The notes: generated from the letters alone by a model not told the origin. DNA of 20,720 bases from CAWUKV01 sp963923025 (GCA_963923025.1 CAWUKV010000091.1:1-20720), one strand, 5' to 3'. Numbered from the stretch's first letter, positions 1 to 7,962 are shown. Made by a program: numbers and translations.

Positions 1-7
1 GACTATT

Positions 8-283
8 TTAACCCTTGTTAAAACTCCAGGTTTCAAGATGGATGAGGTTTAACAAAATGCTGAAGACCGGCCAGGACTGTTTTGCCCCTTGCCAGCAGTA
101 GCGCAAAAGCTGGGATAGCGGCTGCCCCCGGCGCAGGTGAATCAGCAGGAGCAGGACGATCGCGCCACCCAGCGGCCACCACAGCTCCACCCCTTGCAGC
201 ACACAGCCCAGCAAAACAACAAACGCTGTAATCAGCCCTAAAACAATATCCACGTCGTCGCCCGTACCGAAACTGCGTCCCAC
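8..283 (-). CDS. Small two-helix membrane protein, unknown function
   Basis: The frame encodes 91 residues with a GTG start at 283. A possible alternative is the GTG at 251-253, just before the first hydrophobic segment. Two hydrophobic stretches are visible: about residues 13-30 (IVLGLITAFVVLLGCVL) and 34-48 (LWWPLGGAIVLLLLI), joined by a very short turn. A basic stretch (HLRRGQ) follows, and then an amphipathic tail rich in Trp and Gln. This pattern is typical of a small integral membrane protein with a cytoplasmic C-terminus. I do not recognise the family. The gene is divergent from the 692-residue membrane protein that starts at 493, so the 209-bp gap probably carries promoters for both. 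No clear ribosome binding site precedes the GTG. The coherent membrane topology is the main reason to believe the gene. Confidence 0.5.
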   Translation of the reverse strand: MGRSFGTGDDVDIVLGLITAFVVLLGCVLQGVELWWPLGGAIVLLLLIHLRRGQPLSQLLRYCWQGAKQSWPVFSILLNLIHLETWSFNKG

Positions 284-492
284 GCTAGCACCACATTCTC
301 AGTAAACCTATGGCAAATTTCGATAGTGTCTATGGTTGCTGCTCCATTTTTCTATCTCCTTACCCTCGGTCCCTGAGGCTTTCCCACCGCAGACTGAAGC
401 GGTCTAAGGGGTGACTCTGTCAGAATAAAGCCACTGCAATCTGCCGAGGGACAGATGAGGAATTCGCCGCTGACGTCAGGGAGACAACGCCG
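284..492. promoter_or_regulatory. Divergent intergenic region between two membrane-protein genes
   Basis: The 209-bp gap lies between two divergent start codons, so it should hold promoters for both genes. A small inverted repeat is visible (ACCGC at 386-390 with GCGGT at 399-403). Close to the downstream gene is the purine-rich GGGAGA at about 480-485, eight bases before the ATG at 493, which is a plausible ribosome binding site. I could not assign -35/-10 boxes with confidence. Confidence 0.4.
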
Positions 493-2571
493 ATGCTGCT
501 AGTGATATCGCTAGCGGCAGGTCTGGTGCTGGCCGTTATCTTGCAGCTCATGCTGACGAACCTAGGCATTGCCCTGGGTCTAACGGTGCTGGATTTATCG
601 CCTGCTGAAGCTGGGGAAATAACTAAATCGGGTCAGGACGCGGTAGGTGAAGCACCAGTGCATGAATCGGTCTCTCTGCCCATTACCCATTTTGCTGGGT
701 TTGGCATTGCCGCTACGCTGACTGGGGTGCTGTTTGCTGCAGCGCTGTTGGGCACTGAGTTTAGCGAGATTGCTCCCCCCCGCCGGGGGGCAATCTTTGG
801 GCTGATGTTATGGGGCGCGTACTGGCTGCTGTTTCTTTGGCTCAGTACCACGACGCTGGCAGGCATTGCAGGTTCTATTTTAGGTACACTAACGGCGGCA
901 GGACAGCGGCTAGTCAAGACCGTGCGGCAGCCCATACAGCCAAACCCAAAGTCCCCATCAGACGAGCAGTCGATGCTGAGATTACTCGTAGCCGCAGTGG
1001 GCCAAGAGGCGCTGGCGATGGAGGCTCTACCGCAGCTGCTAGCGGAAGAGCGAGAGAATCTGGTAGCGGAGATCTGCGATCGCACCCGCCTCACCCCCGA
1101 TCAGGCCAACACTGTTCTGGATAACATTTCTCCTGCCCCCCAACCTTCAACAGACTCAGCCCCAACCAGCCCTGCCATTTCCAATACCAGTAGCCCCAAT
1201 TTTTTCGCCCAGTTCAACCTACCCAGCTGGCGGCAGTTGCTCATGCAGGGACTTGACCAGATTGACGTTGACGACCTGGATATTGACACCCTATGGCAGC
1301 AAGCCCAGCAGCTGATGAAAGATAACCAGGGAATTGAGGGCACGTTGCAAGCCGTGGCTCAAGACCTCCGGACTGGGTTTGTGTCAGCGATAGAAGAACT
1401 CACGGGGGAGCCATCTGAGTCAGCGCCTGTCGAGCAGCCTGGATCGCCAGGCGATCGACAATCCGATGTCAAAACTGAGTCGGAAGCCGTCGCGGCTAAC
1501 TCACGATCTCTTGAGGCTATTCAGAACAAACTGATAGCCTACTGCCGGTATACCAGCCTGGATTCCATCACGCCAGCGAGCCTCATTGACAAACTCCACA
1601 CCCAGCTGGAGGAACACGATCTCAATCTTAAAGCTGTGAATCAGCAGCTGGATATAGAAGCGATAGAATCTGTTCTTTCTCGCCGGAAGAACATCACCGC
1701 AGAACAGGAAGCATCGCTCACCCATGCCCTTCAGTCCGAGCTACTGCCGAGGCTCTCTGTCACGCCTGACAACGAGACCAGTGGAACAAACTGCAGCCTG
1801 CATGACCGGTTAGACAGCTACTTTCGCACCGTGAACTGGGATACTGTGCCGGTTGCGTCCGTGAAGACAGAGGTGATGCACATTCTGCACACACTAGAAC
1901 ATACAGACGAAATCGATTGGTCACAACTGATGCAGCGGGTGAGCATTCCCCCTGAGCTGCGGTCTGAGCTTTTAGACTGGCTGCGTACGGTTCGGAAGCC
2001 CACCATTCGCTGGGCCAAACATGCCGGAGCGTCGACTCAGGAGCTGGCAGAACAGCTTTCTGAGCAGGTGGCCGACTACCTACGTCATCAGGACAAGCCT
2101 GCGTTCAAGCCCAAGCAGCTGTCAGCCTCGGTAGGTCAGCTGGTGAAGGGCGAGGTGAGATCGCGCCTACCTGACCTCTCGTCCTTGCCCAACCTCTCCT
2201 TGCCCAATACTCGCGCCTGGAAAGACGCCCTGGCCCATCGCCGCGACCTGACCACCCCAGAAATTCAGGAGATTTTGCAGCATACTGAGGCGGCATGGCA
2301 CGAGACTCGACACGGCGTAGAAACCCTATGGACGGGGGTGAGCGATAAGATCAGTACAGAAATGAATAAGGCCACAGCAGCGGTGCGATCGCAGTTCATC
2401 GATAGCATTGAAGCAGCCCAGCAAGCGGTACAGGCCCAGGCAGAAACCGCACAGCGACAGGCCGATGCGGTGCGGCGGCAGATTGAGATCGCGGCCTGGT
2501 GGCTGTTTTTGAGTCTGTTATCTTCTGGCACAGGAAGTGCGATCGCAGGCTGGCTGGCTACACGCTACTAA
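493..2571 (+). CDS. Large membrane-anchored helix-repeat protein, unknown function
   Basis: This gene encodes 692 residues from an ATG preceded by GGGAGA. The N-terminus is membrane-embedded, with hydrophobic segments at about 2-33, 66-87 and 99-137. A final helix at about 668-688 (AAWWLFLSLLSSGTGSAIAG) re-enters the membrane after a long soluble part. The soluble part (about 140-665) is acidic and helical. It repeats a motif of the form (L/I)-(T/P)-x-(D/E)-Q/L followed by a hydrophobic helix: LTPDQANTVLDNI near 200, ITAEQEASLTHALQ near 401, IPPELRSELLDWLR near 485 and LTTPEIQEILQHTE near 590. Two longer units, about 340-420 and 436-500, look like copies of one another. The last 90 residues before the terminal helix are Ala/Gln-rich and coiled-coil-like. 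I do not recognise a named family. A membrane-tethered scaffold is one reading, but this is inference. The gene faces the cysteine-dioxygenase-like gene tail to tail, 51 bp apart. Confidence 0.85.
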   Translation: MLLVISLAAGLVLAVILQLMLTNLGIALGLTVLDLSPAEAGEITKSGQDAVGEAPVHESVSLPITHFAGFGIAATLTGVLFAAALLGTEFSEIAPPRRGAIFGLMLWGAYWLLFLWLSTTTLAGIAGSILGTLTAAGQRLVKTVRQPIQPNPKSPSDEQSMLRLLVAAVGQEALAMEALPQLLAEERENLVAEICDRTRLTPDQANTVLDNISPAPQPSTDSAPTSPAISNTSSPNFFAQFNLPSWRQLLMQGLDQIDVDDLDIDTLWQQAQQLMKDNQGIEGTLQAVAQDLRTGFVSAIEELTGEPSESAPVEQPGSPGDRQSDVKTESEAVAANSRSLEAIQNKLIAYCRYTSLDSITPASLIDKLHTQLEEHDLNLKAVNQQLDIEAIESVLSRRKNITAEQEASLTHALQSELLPRLSVTPDNETSGTNCSLHDRLDSYFRTVNWDTVPVASVKTEVMHILHTLEHTDEIDWSQLMQRVSIPPELRSELLDWLRTVRKPTIRWAKHAGASTQELAEQLSEQVADYLRHQDKPAFKPKQLSASVGQLVKGEVRSRLPDLSSLPNLSLPNTRAWKDALAHRRDLTTPEIQEILQHTEAAWHETRHGVETLWTGVSDKISTEMNKATAAVRSQFIDSIEAAQQAVQAQAETAQRQADAVRRQIEIAAWWLFLSLLSSGTGSAIAGWLATRY

Positions 2572-2622
2572 ATGCTGCCAGCGTCCGTTCTCCAACAGTT
2601 CCACCAGAGCATGCGACAGAGT

Positions 2623-3270
2623 TTAAGCAGAACGCGACAGGGAAGACAGGGCAAAAGTCGTAGAAGATGATGCCGACCGCTTGCTCGAGTGAGAGGATGG
2701 CGTCAGCATCGTCTCTGTATCAAACCAAAGCTTCTCGGCTGTTTGGGTGTACAGTTCGCCAGCTTGAGCATGGTAAAGGTTGAACTGAGTCAGGGGATGC
2801 AGGTAAACATGCAGTGTCGCAGCCCAAACGTCATAAGGGTTGTGCATCGCATGGAGCTGAGCACCCTCAGATTCTGGCAGGATAGGGCTAATGGTTTTTG
2901 AGCCCAACACTTCTGCTGGCCCTGCTTCTAAATAGTGATACTGACCCAGCGCAGCCACCTTTTCGTATTTTCGCTCTATGGTAGTGCCGATCAGAGTAGT
3001 AACAACGCCCGTCGTCTCGTCATGATCATGAATTGGGCTACTGCTATTGGGTCGCCAGATAGCCATAACAATATGAAAATCATCCTCCGGGGCACTTAAG
3101 CGCTGCCTACGATAGAGCGACTTGGAGGTAAAACAGCGCTCAACTGAGCTAACATCAGCACCTGCAACAAACTCTTCTAAAGCCTCACTTAAGCAGTCAA
3201 TTGTCCCTGTAGGAGAGAGCCCTGCTGCCCGAGTACGATCGATCGCTGCTCGCAGCTTCTGAATATTCAT
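2623..3270 (-). CDS. Cysteine dioxygenase-like cupin (thiol dioxygenase family)
   Basis: Read from the ATG at 3270 (MNIQKLRAAID), the protein has 215 residues, close to the usual length of bacterial type I cysteine dioxygenases. The open frame extends 28 codons upstream, but that extension looks unlike the family, so the internal start is preferred. The cupin iron site is clear: PIHDHDETTG supplies H81 and H83, and QLHAMHNP supplies H140. A second conserved stretch, ATLHVYLHPLTQFNLY, matches the family's SLHxYxPP segment. Where mammalian enzymes have the cysteine that crosslinks to tyrosine, this protein has Gly (HDHDETTG), as is usual in bacterial homologues. The expected reaction is O2-dependent oxidation of cysteine, or a related thiol such as 3-mercaptopropionate, to the sulfinic acid in the cytosol; the substrate cannot be read from this. 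The C-terminal 25 residues form a Ser-rich tail that may be disordered. The gene stands alone, with a long gap upstream. Confidence 0.85.
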   Translation of the reverse strand: MNIQKLRAAIDRTRAAGLSPTGTIDCLSEALEEFVAGADVSSVERCFTSKSLYRRQRLSAPEDDFHIVMAIWRPNSSSPIHDHDETTGVVTTLIGTTIERKYEKVAALGQYHYLEAGPAEVLGSKTISPILPESEGAQLHAMHNPYDVWAATLHVYLHPLTQFNLYHAQAGELYTQTAEKLWFDTETMLTPSSHSSKRSASSSTTFALSSLSRSA

Positions 3271-4039
3271 AACGTAGGCCCATCCCATAAAAATAAAATA
3301 ACCAAGTTCGGTCAATCCGCGCAGTTGCGGATTGACCCCAAACCAATCATTCAACTAGCCACCGAAATACACGCCACTCGCTGCGCAACAGATCAGTGGA
3401 ATCACCAGAAATATTCATCCTCAGAGTATTATTCCTACTTAAGGATGCGTGTATCCACCTATACTTTCCGGAGATAGATCTCTCGACCTCATAGAAACTT
3501 TATCGAACGCTCAAAACCATTCAGCGGCTACCACCGCGAAACTACGGGTAGCCTCAGCAGCGCTAGAAACAAGTTCTCCTGATTTTGGATCGCTACAGTG
3601 TGCAGTCGTGTCTCAAGCAACCTCGCGGTTCAGGGACGGCAACTATCCGCACCGTTCGGACGAGACTGCATCTTAATCACTTGCGTCGCTAATGTTGTGA
3701 AAGAGAAAATGCTGAAGGTTGGTCGCTGAAACCTTACCGGCTGAAACAAGATGTGCACAGGCGCATTATCCCTAACTGAAGACAGGGGAAAAGAAGGCAG
3801 GCAGAAAAGGAGCAGGAGCATAACCGCGCCTTAGCGATCACAACTCTTCAGCCTATGAAACTGAAAAATGCTGAACCCCTAGGGATTAGAACCCCGCGAC
3901 TTCGACTGCTACAGCCGCAGCTAGTAACCTTGAGCGATGCTATGGAGTTTCATACCCAACAGGACAACCGCACTCGGCATCCTAGTGTAAATGGCGCTAG
4001 CTATATGCTCCGGAGTAATAGCAGCCCCATACCCATAGC
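3271..4039. other. 769-bp intergenic region, no supported gene
   Basis: This gap lies between the starts of the dioxygenase gene and the end of ruvC. Three short open frames (3449-3676 plus, 3630-3821 minus, 3855-4043 plus) have no recognisable composition, no ribosome binding site and no hydrophobic or domain pattern, and I treat them as chance. Small structures are visible. AAGGTT/AACCTT around 3716-3736 forms a short hairpin. A 9-bp inverted repeat (TATGAAACT at 3854-3862, AGTTTCATA at 3946-3954) encloses a T-arm-like sequence on the minus strand. The promoter and leader of the dioxygenase gene must lie in the 3271-3450 part. Confidence 0.6.
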
Positions 4040-4531
4040 TTAGTCCTGCCGAAACCAAGCCGTGAGGGCAACGGCCAACGCATCGGCAGCATCGTCTGGT
4101 CTAGGAATTTTGTCGAGCTTCAGCTCACGAGCCACGGCTTCCTGCACCGCTGCTTTGTCTGCGTTGCCATAGCCGGTCAATGACTGCTTGATTTGCGCTG
4201 GCGTAAATTCTACGAACGGGAGCTGATGCTGTGCCAAGACCAGCATGACTACACCCCGAGCCTGGGCTACCAAAATGGTGTTACCCATACGATAAAAAAA
4301 CAGCTTCTCCACTGAAATGGCATCGGGCTTGTAGGTGTCGATCAGGCTGTGCAGGTCGTCATGAATCGTGCAGAGCCGTGACCCCACCTCTGTCCCAGCA
4401 GGCGTTTCGACAATGCCAAAATCCACCACCCGAATATCCGGTGAGGTGTGCCGCATGGTAGCAGGGTCGTAGTCGATGATGCCAAAGCCAAGAATGGCCA
4501 GGCCAGGGTCAAGGCCAAGAATACGCTTCAC
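4040..4531 (-). CDS. ruvC: RuvC, Holliday-junction resolvase
   Basis: RuvC is the endonuclease of the RuvABC system that cuts Holliday junctions during recombinational repair. From the GTG at 4531 the protein has 163 residues and begins VKRILGLDPGLAILGFG, as family members usually do. A TTG at 4564 would add eleven residues. All four acidic catalytic residues are present: D8 in GLDPG, E75 in SVEKLFF, and D147 and D150 in the DAADALAVAL helix, matching D7, E66, D138 and D141 of the E. coli enzyme. The mid-protein GNTILVAQARGVVML and TPAQIKQSLTGYGNADK segments are also typical. The gene follows chlI in the same direction with a gap of 43-76 bp depending on the start, so co-transcription with chlI is likely. 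No strong Shine-Dalgarno sequence supports either start. Confidence 0.95.
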   Translation of the reverse strand: MKRILGLDPGLAILGFGIIDYDPATMRHTSPDIRVVDFGIVETPAGTEVGSRLCTIHDDLHSLIDTYKPDAISVEKLFFYRMGNTILVAQARGVVMLVLAQHQLPFVEFTPAQIKQSLTGYGNADKAAVQEAVARELKLDKIPRPDDAADALAVALTAWFRQD

Positions 4532-4607
4532 TAAAGTCAGTTCGAGTGAGGGCAGACAATACAAGAATACTATGTAAAATCCATCCTGCCCGACTCAGAA
4601 GCATTTC

Positions 4608-5687
4608 TTATCGCGCGCCGACGGGCTTGCGTCCGTTGCTATCTGCATCGGCAATCGCCACACCAAATACGTCACCAAACGTCTTCTCCACCTTGAAGCC
4701 CGAATCGATGGACTCCAGCGGGTCCTTCCGCAAACGATGCCGCAAGCACAGGGCAATGACGCGCTGAATGTCGTCTAGGGTCACTTCAGTGCGGCCTTCG
4801 TAGGCGGCTAGGGCCTTGGCCGCACGGTTGCTGACGATATCACCCCGTAGACCGTCTACATCTAGCTCGGAGCAGACTTGGGAAATTTGGACTCGGTGTT
4901 CTTGGTCCATCGTCACATCCTTGAGCCGCTGCTGAGCGCTAATAATCTGGTCTTGCAGTGCCTTTTGCTCGCCTTCGTACTGGGTCAAAAAGCCCTTGGG
5001 GTCCTGGTCAAATTCAGAGCGCTGCTCGACGATACGGACGCGCTGCTCCGGATCCTTGACCGTGCGGATTTCAGCATGCATACCAAAACGGTCTAGCAGC
5101 TGGGGGCGCAGTTCGCCCTCCTCAGGGTTGCCGGAACCGATCAGCACAAACTGGGCGGGGTGCTGAATGGAAATGCCCTCCCGTTCGACGGTATTGCGGC
5201 CAGAAGCAGCAGAATCCAGTAGGACGTCTACCAGGTGATCGTCTAGCAGGTTGACCTCATCCACGTACAGCAGACCACGGTTGGCCTTAGCCAGTAGACC
5301 CGGTTCAAAGGCTTTGACACCTTCGGATAGGGCTTTTTCAATGTCAATGGTGCCGCAGACGCGGTCTTCGGTTGCGCCCAACGGCAGGTCAACCATCGGT
5401 ACCTTCTTTTTGCCGGTAGGAATCGACTCGCCTTCTCGCTCACGCTTGACGTCGGCATCGTCGGGAGCGCGGTTAAAAGGGTCATCGGCTACAACGTCAA
5501 TTTCAGGAAGGAGATCGGCCAGTGCCCGGATGGTGGTGGATTTGCCGGTGCCGCGATCGCCCATGATCATCACCCCACCGATTTTGGGGTCAATCACGTT
5601 GAGAATCAGGGCCAGCTTCATGTCTTCTTGCCCAATGACGGCGGTAAAGGGAAAGACAGGGCGGCGAGTAGCGGTGGCAGTAGTCAC
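4608..5687 (-). CDS. chlI: Magnesium chelatase AAA+ ATPase subunit ChlI
   Basis: ChlI is the ATPase subunit of Mg-chelatase (ChlI-ChlD-ChlH), which inserts Mg2+ into protoporphyrin IX at the first committed step of chlorophyll synthesis. The 359-residue length and the start FPFTAVIGQEDMKLALILN are standard. Walker A is GDRGTGKST at 43-51. Walker B is GLLYVDEVNLLDDH at about 138-151. The sensor-1/arginine-finger region is SGNPEEGELRPQLLDRFGMH at about 185-204. The C-terminal helical lid runs from about 250 and includes AAKALAAYEGRTEVTLDDI. The insert with VPMVDLPLGATEDRVCGTID is the characteristic ChlI/BchI signature. The start codon is GTG at 5687; the next family-like residues follow after a short variable leader. 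ruvC lies directly downstream. The other chelatase subunits are not in this window, as is normal in cyanobacteria. Confidence 0.97.
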   Translation of the reverse strand: MTTATATRRPVFPFTAVIGQEDMKLALILNVIDPKIGGVMIMGDRGTGKSTTIRALADLLPEIDVVADDPFNRAPDDADVKREREGESIPTGKKKVPMVDLPLGATEDRVCGTIDIEKALSEGVKAFEPGLLAKANRGLLYVDEVNLLDDHLVDVLLDSAASGRNTVEREGISIQHPAQFVLIGSGNPEEGELRPQLLDRFGMHAEIRTVKDPEQRVRIVEQRSEFDQDPKGFLTQYEGEQKALQDQIISAQQRLKDVTMDQEHRVQISQVCSELDVDGLRGDIVSNRAAKALAAYEGRTEVTLDDIQRVIALCLRHRLRKDPLESIDSGFKVEKTFGDVFGVAIADADSNGRKPVGAR

Positions 5688-6110
5688 AGGGCTATAGAAA
5701 GTTACGAATTTAGACTGTGTTTAATTTTGCCACAGAGAGTTATCCCTTTTGCGTCTTTACTGGCAAAGCAGCATGTGCGGGTTTACTAGTCGGCGCGATG
5801 TGTACTGCACCTAGTCAGCATCTAGTGAGCCAATGACATAGGGTCAGTTTCCAATATCGGAAGCTGTCCGTAGGTTGCCTCTGGGAAGCTGTAGACCCTC
5901 CAAACGCTCGTTTCACGAATGGAAAACGTTGTCGAAATGCAAATTCTTTTAGGCAGAGAACCTTTTCATTTCATCCGACTGGGTAATTTAAATAGATAGA
6001 GACCTTAGATAGATGCGGCTTGGTCTAAAGGCGTTCGCAACTCTTTCATTCGTTGAGTTTACTGTCCACCATCCTTCCTTCACCATTTGCCGGATTTCCC
6101 GGCTAAAGTC
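5688..6110. promoter_or_regulatory. Divergent 423-bp region between chlI and the heme-sensor gene
   Basis: The gap separates divergent start codons, so it should contain the chlI promoter on the minus strand and the promoter of the Tll0287-like gene on the plus strand. It is visibly more AT-rich than the flanking genes, especially near 5930-6010. I could not identify convincing -35/-10 pairs, a riboswitch or a long hairpin, and no open frame in it looks coding. Confidence 0.45.
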
Positions 6111-7064
6111 ATGCTAAAGCCCTCCAAACTTAAGCTGGGACAAAAATTTACACTGATGCTGCTGGCTGTATTCGTCAGCGGCATCATCATGAGCGGGATC
6201 GCCCTAGATCGCCTGCTGAATTACAACACGCAAAATGAGCTAACCAGCAAGGCGCTGATGCTCATGGAAACGATGAACTCGGTGCGACAGTACACGATTA
6301 CGGAGGTCCGTCCTGAGTTAGCAGAACGCTCAGAGGTCGAATTTTTACCAGAGACGGTGCCGAGCTACTCTGCTCACACCGTGTTTGAGACGCTGCATGC
6401 CAACCCTGAATATCAAGACTTTTTCTACAAAGAGGCGGTACTGAATCCGACTAATCCCAAGGACAAGGCCGACGAGTTTGAAGCCTCGCTGGTCAGTGCC
6501 TTCAAACAAGCTGACAGCCCTCCAGAGCTGCATGGCTTCAGGAGTACGTTAGGCGGAGGCCTGTTTTACATTGCTCGCCCCATTCAAATTAAGCAAGAAA
6601 CCTGTTTGGTCTGTCACAGCACGGTCGAGCGTGCACCCCAGCCCATGATCAACCTCTACGGCGATCAAAACGGGTTTGGTTGGGAACTCAATGAAATTGT
6701 CGGGGCACAGGTCATTTCAGTGCCTGCGGAACGGGTACTCAAAGAAGCGAAGCAGTCGCTGGCAGTCATGCTAGGTGTGTTCGCAGTAGTGTTTGCGATC
6801 GCAGTCCTACTGGTTAACCTCTGGCTAAAGCGCTACGTGGTGCGCCCGCTCAACCGCATGGCCGCCACGGCAGAGGCCGTCAGTCTGGGCGACACCCAAG
6901 CCGAATTCATCAAGCGCTCCGATGACGAGGTGGGCAAGCTCACCGATTCCTTTAACCGTATGCGTCTGAGCTTGCAGATGGCAATGCAGCGTCTCGACCG
7001 CTATCGCGGCAGCCGCAGTCGGGGCAGCAACCCCAGCGGCGGCCCCAGCAATTATTCCAAGTAA
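6111..7064 (+). CDS. Tll0287-like (DUF3365) c-heme sensor with HAMP domain
   Basis: From the ATG at 6111 the protein has 317 residues; the open frame also reaches a TTG at 6087, but family-like sequence begins after the ATG (MLKPSKLKLGQKFTLMLL). A first transmembrane helix covers about 12-33. An extracytoplasmic domain of about 180 residues follows, with the helix SVRQYTITEVRPEL and, near its end, the heme-c attachment motif CLVCH at 165-169 after IARPIQIKQET. This arrangement is the DUF3365/Tll0287-like fold, a PAS-like heme-binding redox or gas sensor. A second helix lies at about 216-238, and a HAMP domain at about 239-292 begins VVRPLNRMAATAEAVSLGD. The protein ends in a short basic, Gly/Ser-rich tail and has no kinase, cyclase or methyl-accepting domain. 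It would therefore have to signal through a separate partner. It is transcribed toward the perfect hairpin at 7122-7171. Heme attachment is inferred from the motif. Confidence 0.9.
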   Translation: MLKPSKLKLGQKFTLMLLAVFVSGIIMSGIALDRLLNYNTQNELTSKALMLMETMNSVRQYTITEVRPELAERSEVEFLPETVPSYSAHTVFETLHANPEYQDFFYKEAVLNPTNPKDKADEFEASLVSAFKQADSPPELHGFRSTLGGGLFYIARPIQIKQETCLVCHSTVERAPQPMINLYGDQNGFGWELNEIVGAQVISVPAERVLKEAKQSLAVMLGVFAVVFAIAVLLVNLWLKRYVVRPLNRMAATAEAVSLGDTQAEFIKRSDDEVGKLTDSFNRMRLSLQMAMQRLDRYRGSRSRGSNPSGGPSNYSK

Positions 7065-7121
7065 GCTAAGCAGACAAGCTAAATCGCCCTAGCAGCACAG
7101 CTAACCGAGGAAAACATCATG

Positions 7122-7171
7122 GTGCCTAAGGTCTATAGTTCGATATCCATCGAACTATAGACCTTAGGCAC
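7122..7171. repeat. Perfect 23-bp inverted repeat with a 4-base loop
   Basis: The arms are 7122-7144 and 7149-7171 and are exact reverse complements; the loop is ATCC at 7145-7148. The left arm begins GTGCCTAAGGTC and the right arm ends GACCTTAGGCAC. It lies 57 bp after the stop of the heme-sensor gene and could act in its transcript's termination or stability. No run of T follows on the plus strand (the next bases are TTCGCTTGAG), so it is not a standard intrinsic terminator. It is longer and more perfect than most bacterial terminator stems. Confidence 0.9.
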
Positions 7172-7551
7172 TTCGCTTGAGCCTCCGAGTACGGCCATCT
7201 TTTTTGCGGAGAGCGATTTGTATCATGTTTGGACTGACCTGGAGCCTCTCGCTGGCTTCAGTCTTTGGCCTTCCGTCTAGTGCTATTGCATTCGTCGAGT
7301 TGCTAAGGACAGGTCCTGACGCTGAAGTTCTTGACGCTGGAGCCCCTCGACCCAGTCGCATGCTTTAACCAACCCTTCGACTGCTGTATTGCTTCGATAG
7401 CTCAGCATCAAAAGTCGTAGCAGTAGGCTGTGGGCGTCGGGACGCAAGGGCAGCAACCCTTTGTATGACGACCTAATCTTTATGGCAGTTGCTATACCGC
7501 TTTACTCACCGAATTTCTCGTCGATTGAAAACTGCGGGTCCAAAGTCAAAC

Positions 7552-7628
7552 CGCTATCGCCACATTTGGGACCTTCTATCTATGGAGAAACGCTATATCG
7601 CGCCATATTTGGGACCTTCCACCCATAG
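7552..7628. repeat. Two imperfect direct repeats sharing ATTTGGGACCTTC
   Basis: Copy one (7552-7586) reads CGCTATCGCCACATTTGG then GACCTTCTATCTATGG. Copy two (7591-7628) reads CGCTATATCGCGCCATATTT then GGGACCTTCCACCCATAG. They start 39 bp apart and differ by a three-base insertion and several substitutions. The unit could be a duplicated binding site or part of a decayed repeat family. Neither copy lies in a convincing coding region. Confidence 0.6.
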
Positions 7629-7939
7629 TTTCTTCTCTTTGATCGCCGTATATTTAAATAAGTTTGTTCCCTTGAATGCAAATTTGGCAGCGGTTGGGTT
7701 CGAAGCTGACAACAGTATTTAATGTTGTTGTTTAGCCCGTGACCCCAAATTTTTGATGGCATAGCAGCCGCCAGTTCTATTGGTGCAAGGCTACCAGGCT
7801 TTTGTACGGGGCCATGGCGCTAGCTACACCAATCAATAAATGTATAGCGTTATTCACTTTGCTTGATCCACATCGAGTAGCGCTATCCCTTAGCCATCAA
7901 GCGATCCATGACACGCAACCAGTCCAACTGTGTGCGGAT

Positions 7940-7962
7940 TGCCATAGATGCTGTCTATGGCA
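7940..7962. repeat. 9-bp perfect hairpin upstream of the membrane-protein gene
   Basis: TGCCATAGA (7940-7948) and TCTATGGCA (7954-7962) are exact reverse complements around a five-base loop. The hairpin lies about 125 bp before the ATG at 8088. It could be an operator or a leader structure; the sequence does not decide which. Confidence 0.6.

Noticed and set aside
3854..3954. Minus-strand tRNA-like element: 9-bp outer stem, a 5-bp stem with 7-base loop, and GGGGTTCTAATCCC resembling a T-arm
   Set aside because: The T-loop reads TTCTAAT, with a pyrimidine where a purine is required. The anticodon-like loop lacks U33, the D-arm is missing and the 9-bp outer stem is not a normal acceptor. At best it is a remnant; chance is as likely.
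7177..7368. Short plus-strand frame directly after the palindrome, considered as a transposase remnant
   Set aside because: It has no recognisable catalytic or DNA-binding motif, no ATG start and no ribosome binding site; the reverse frame is equally featureless.
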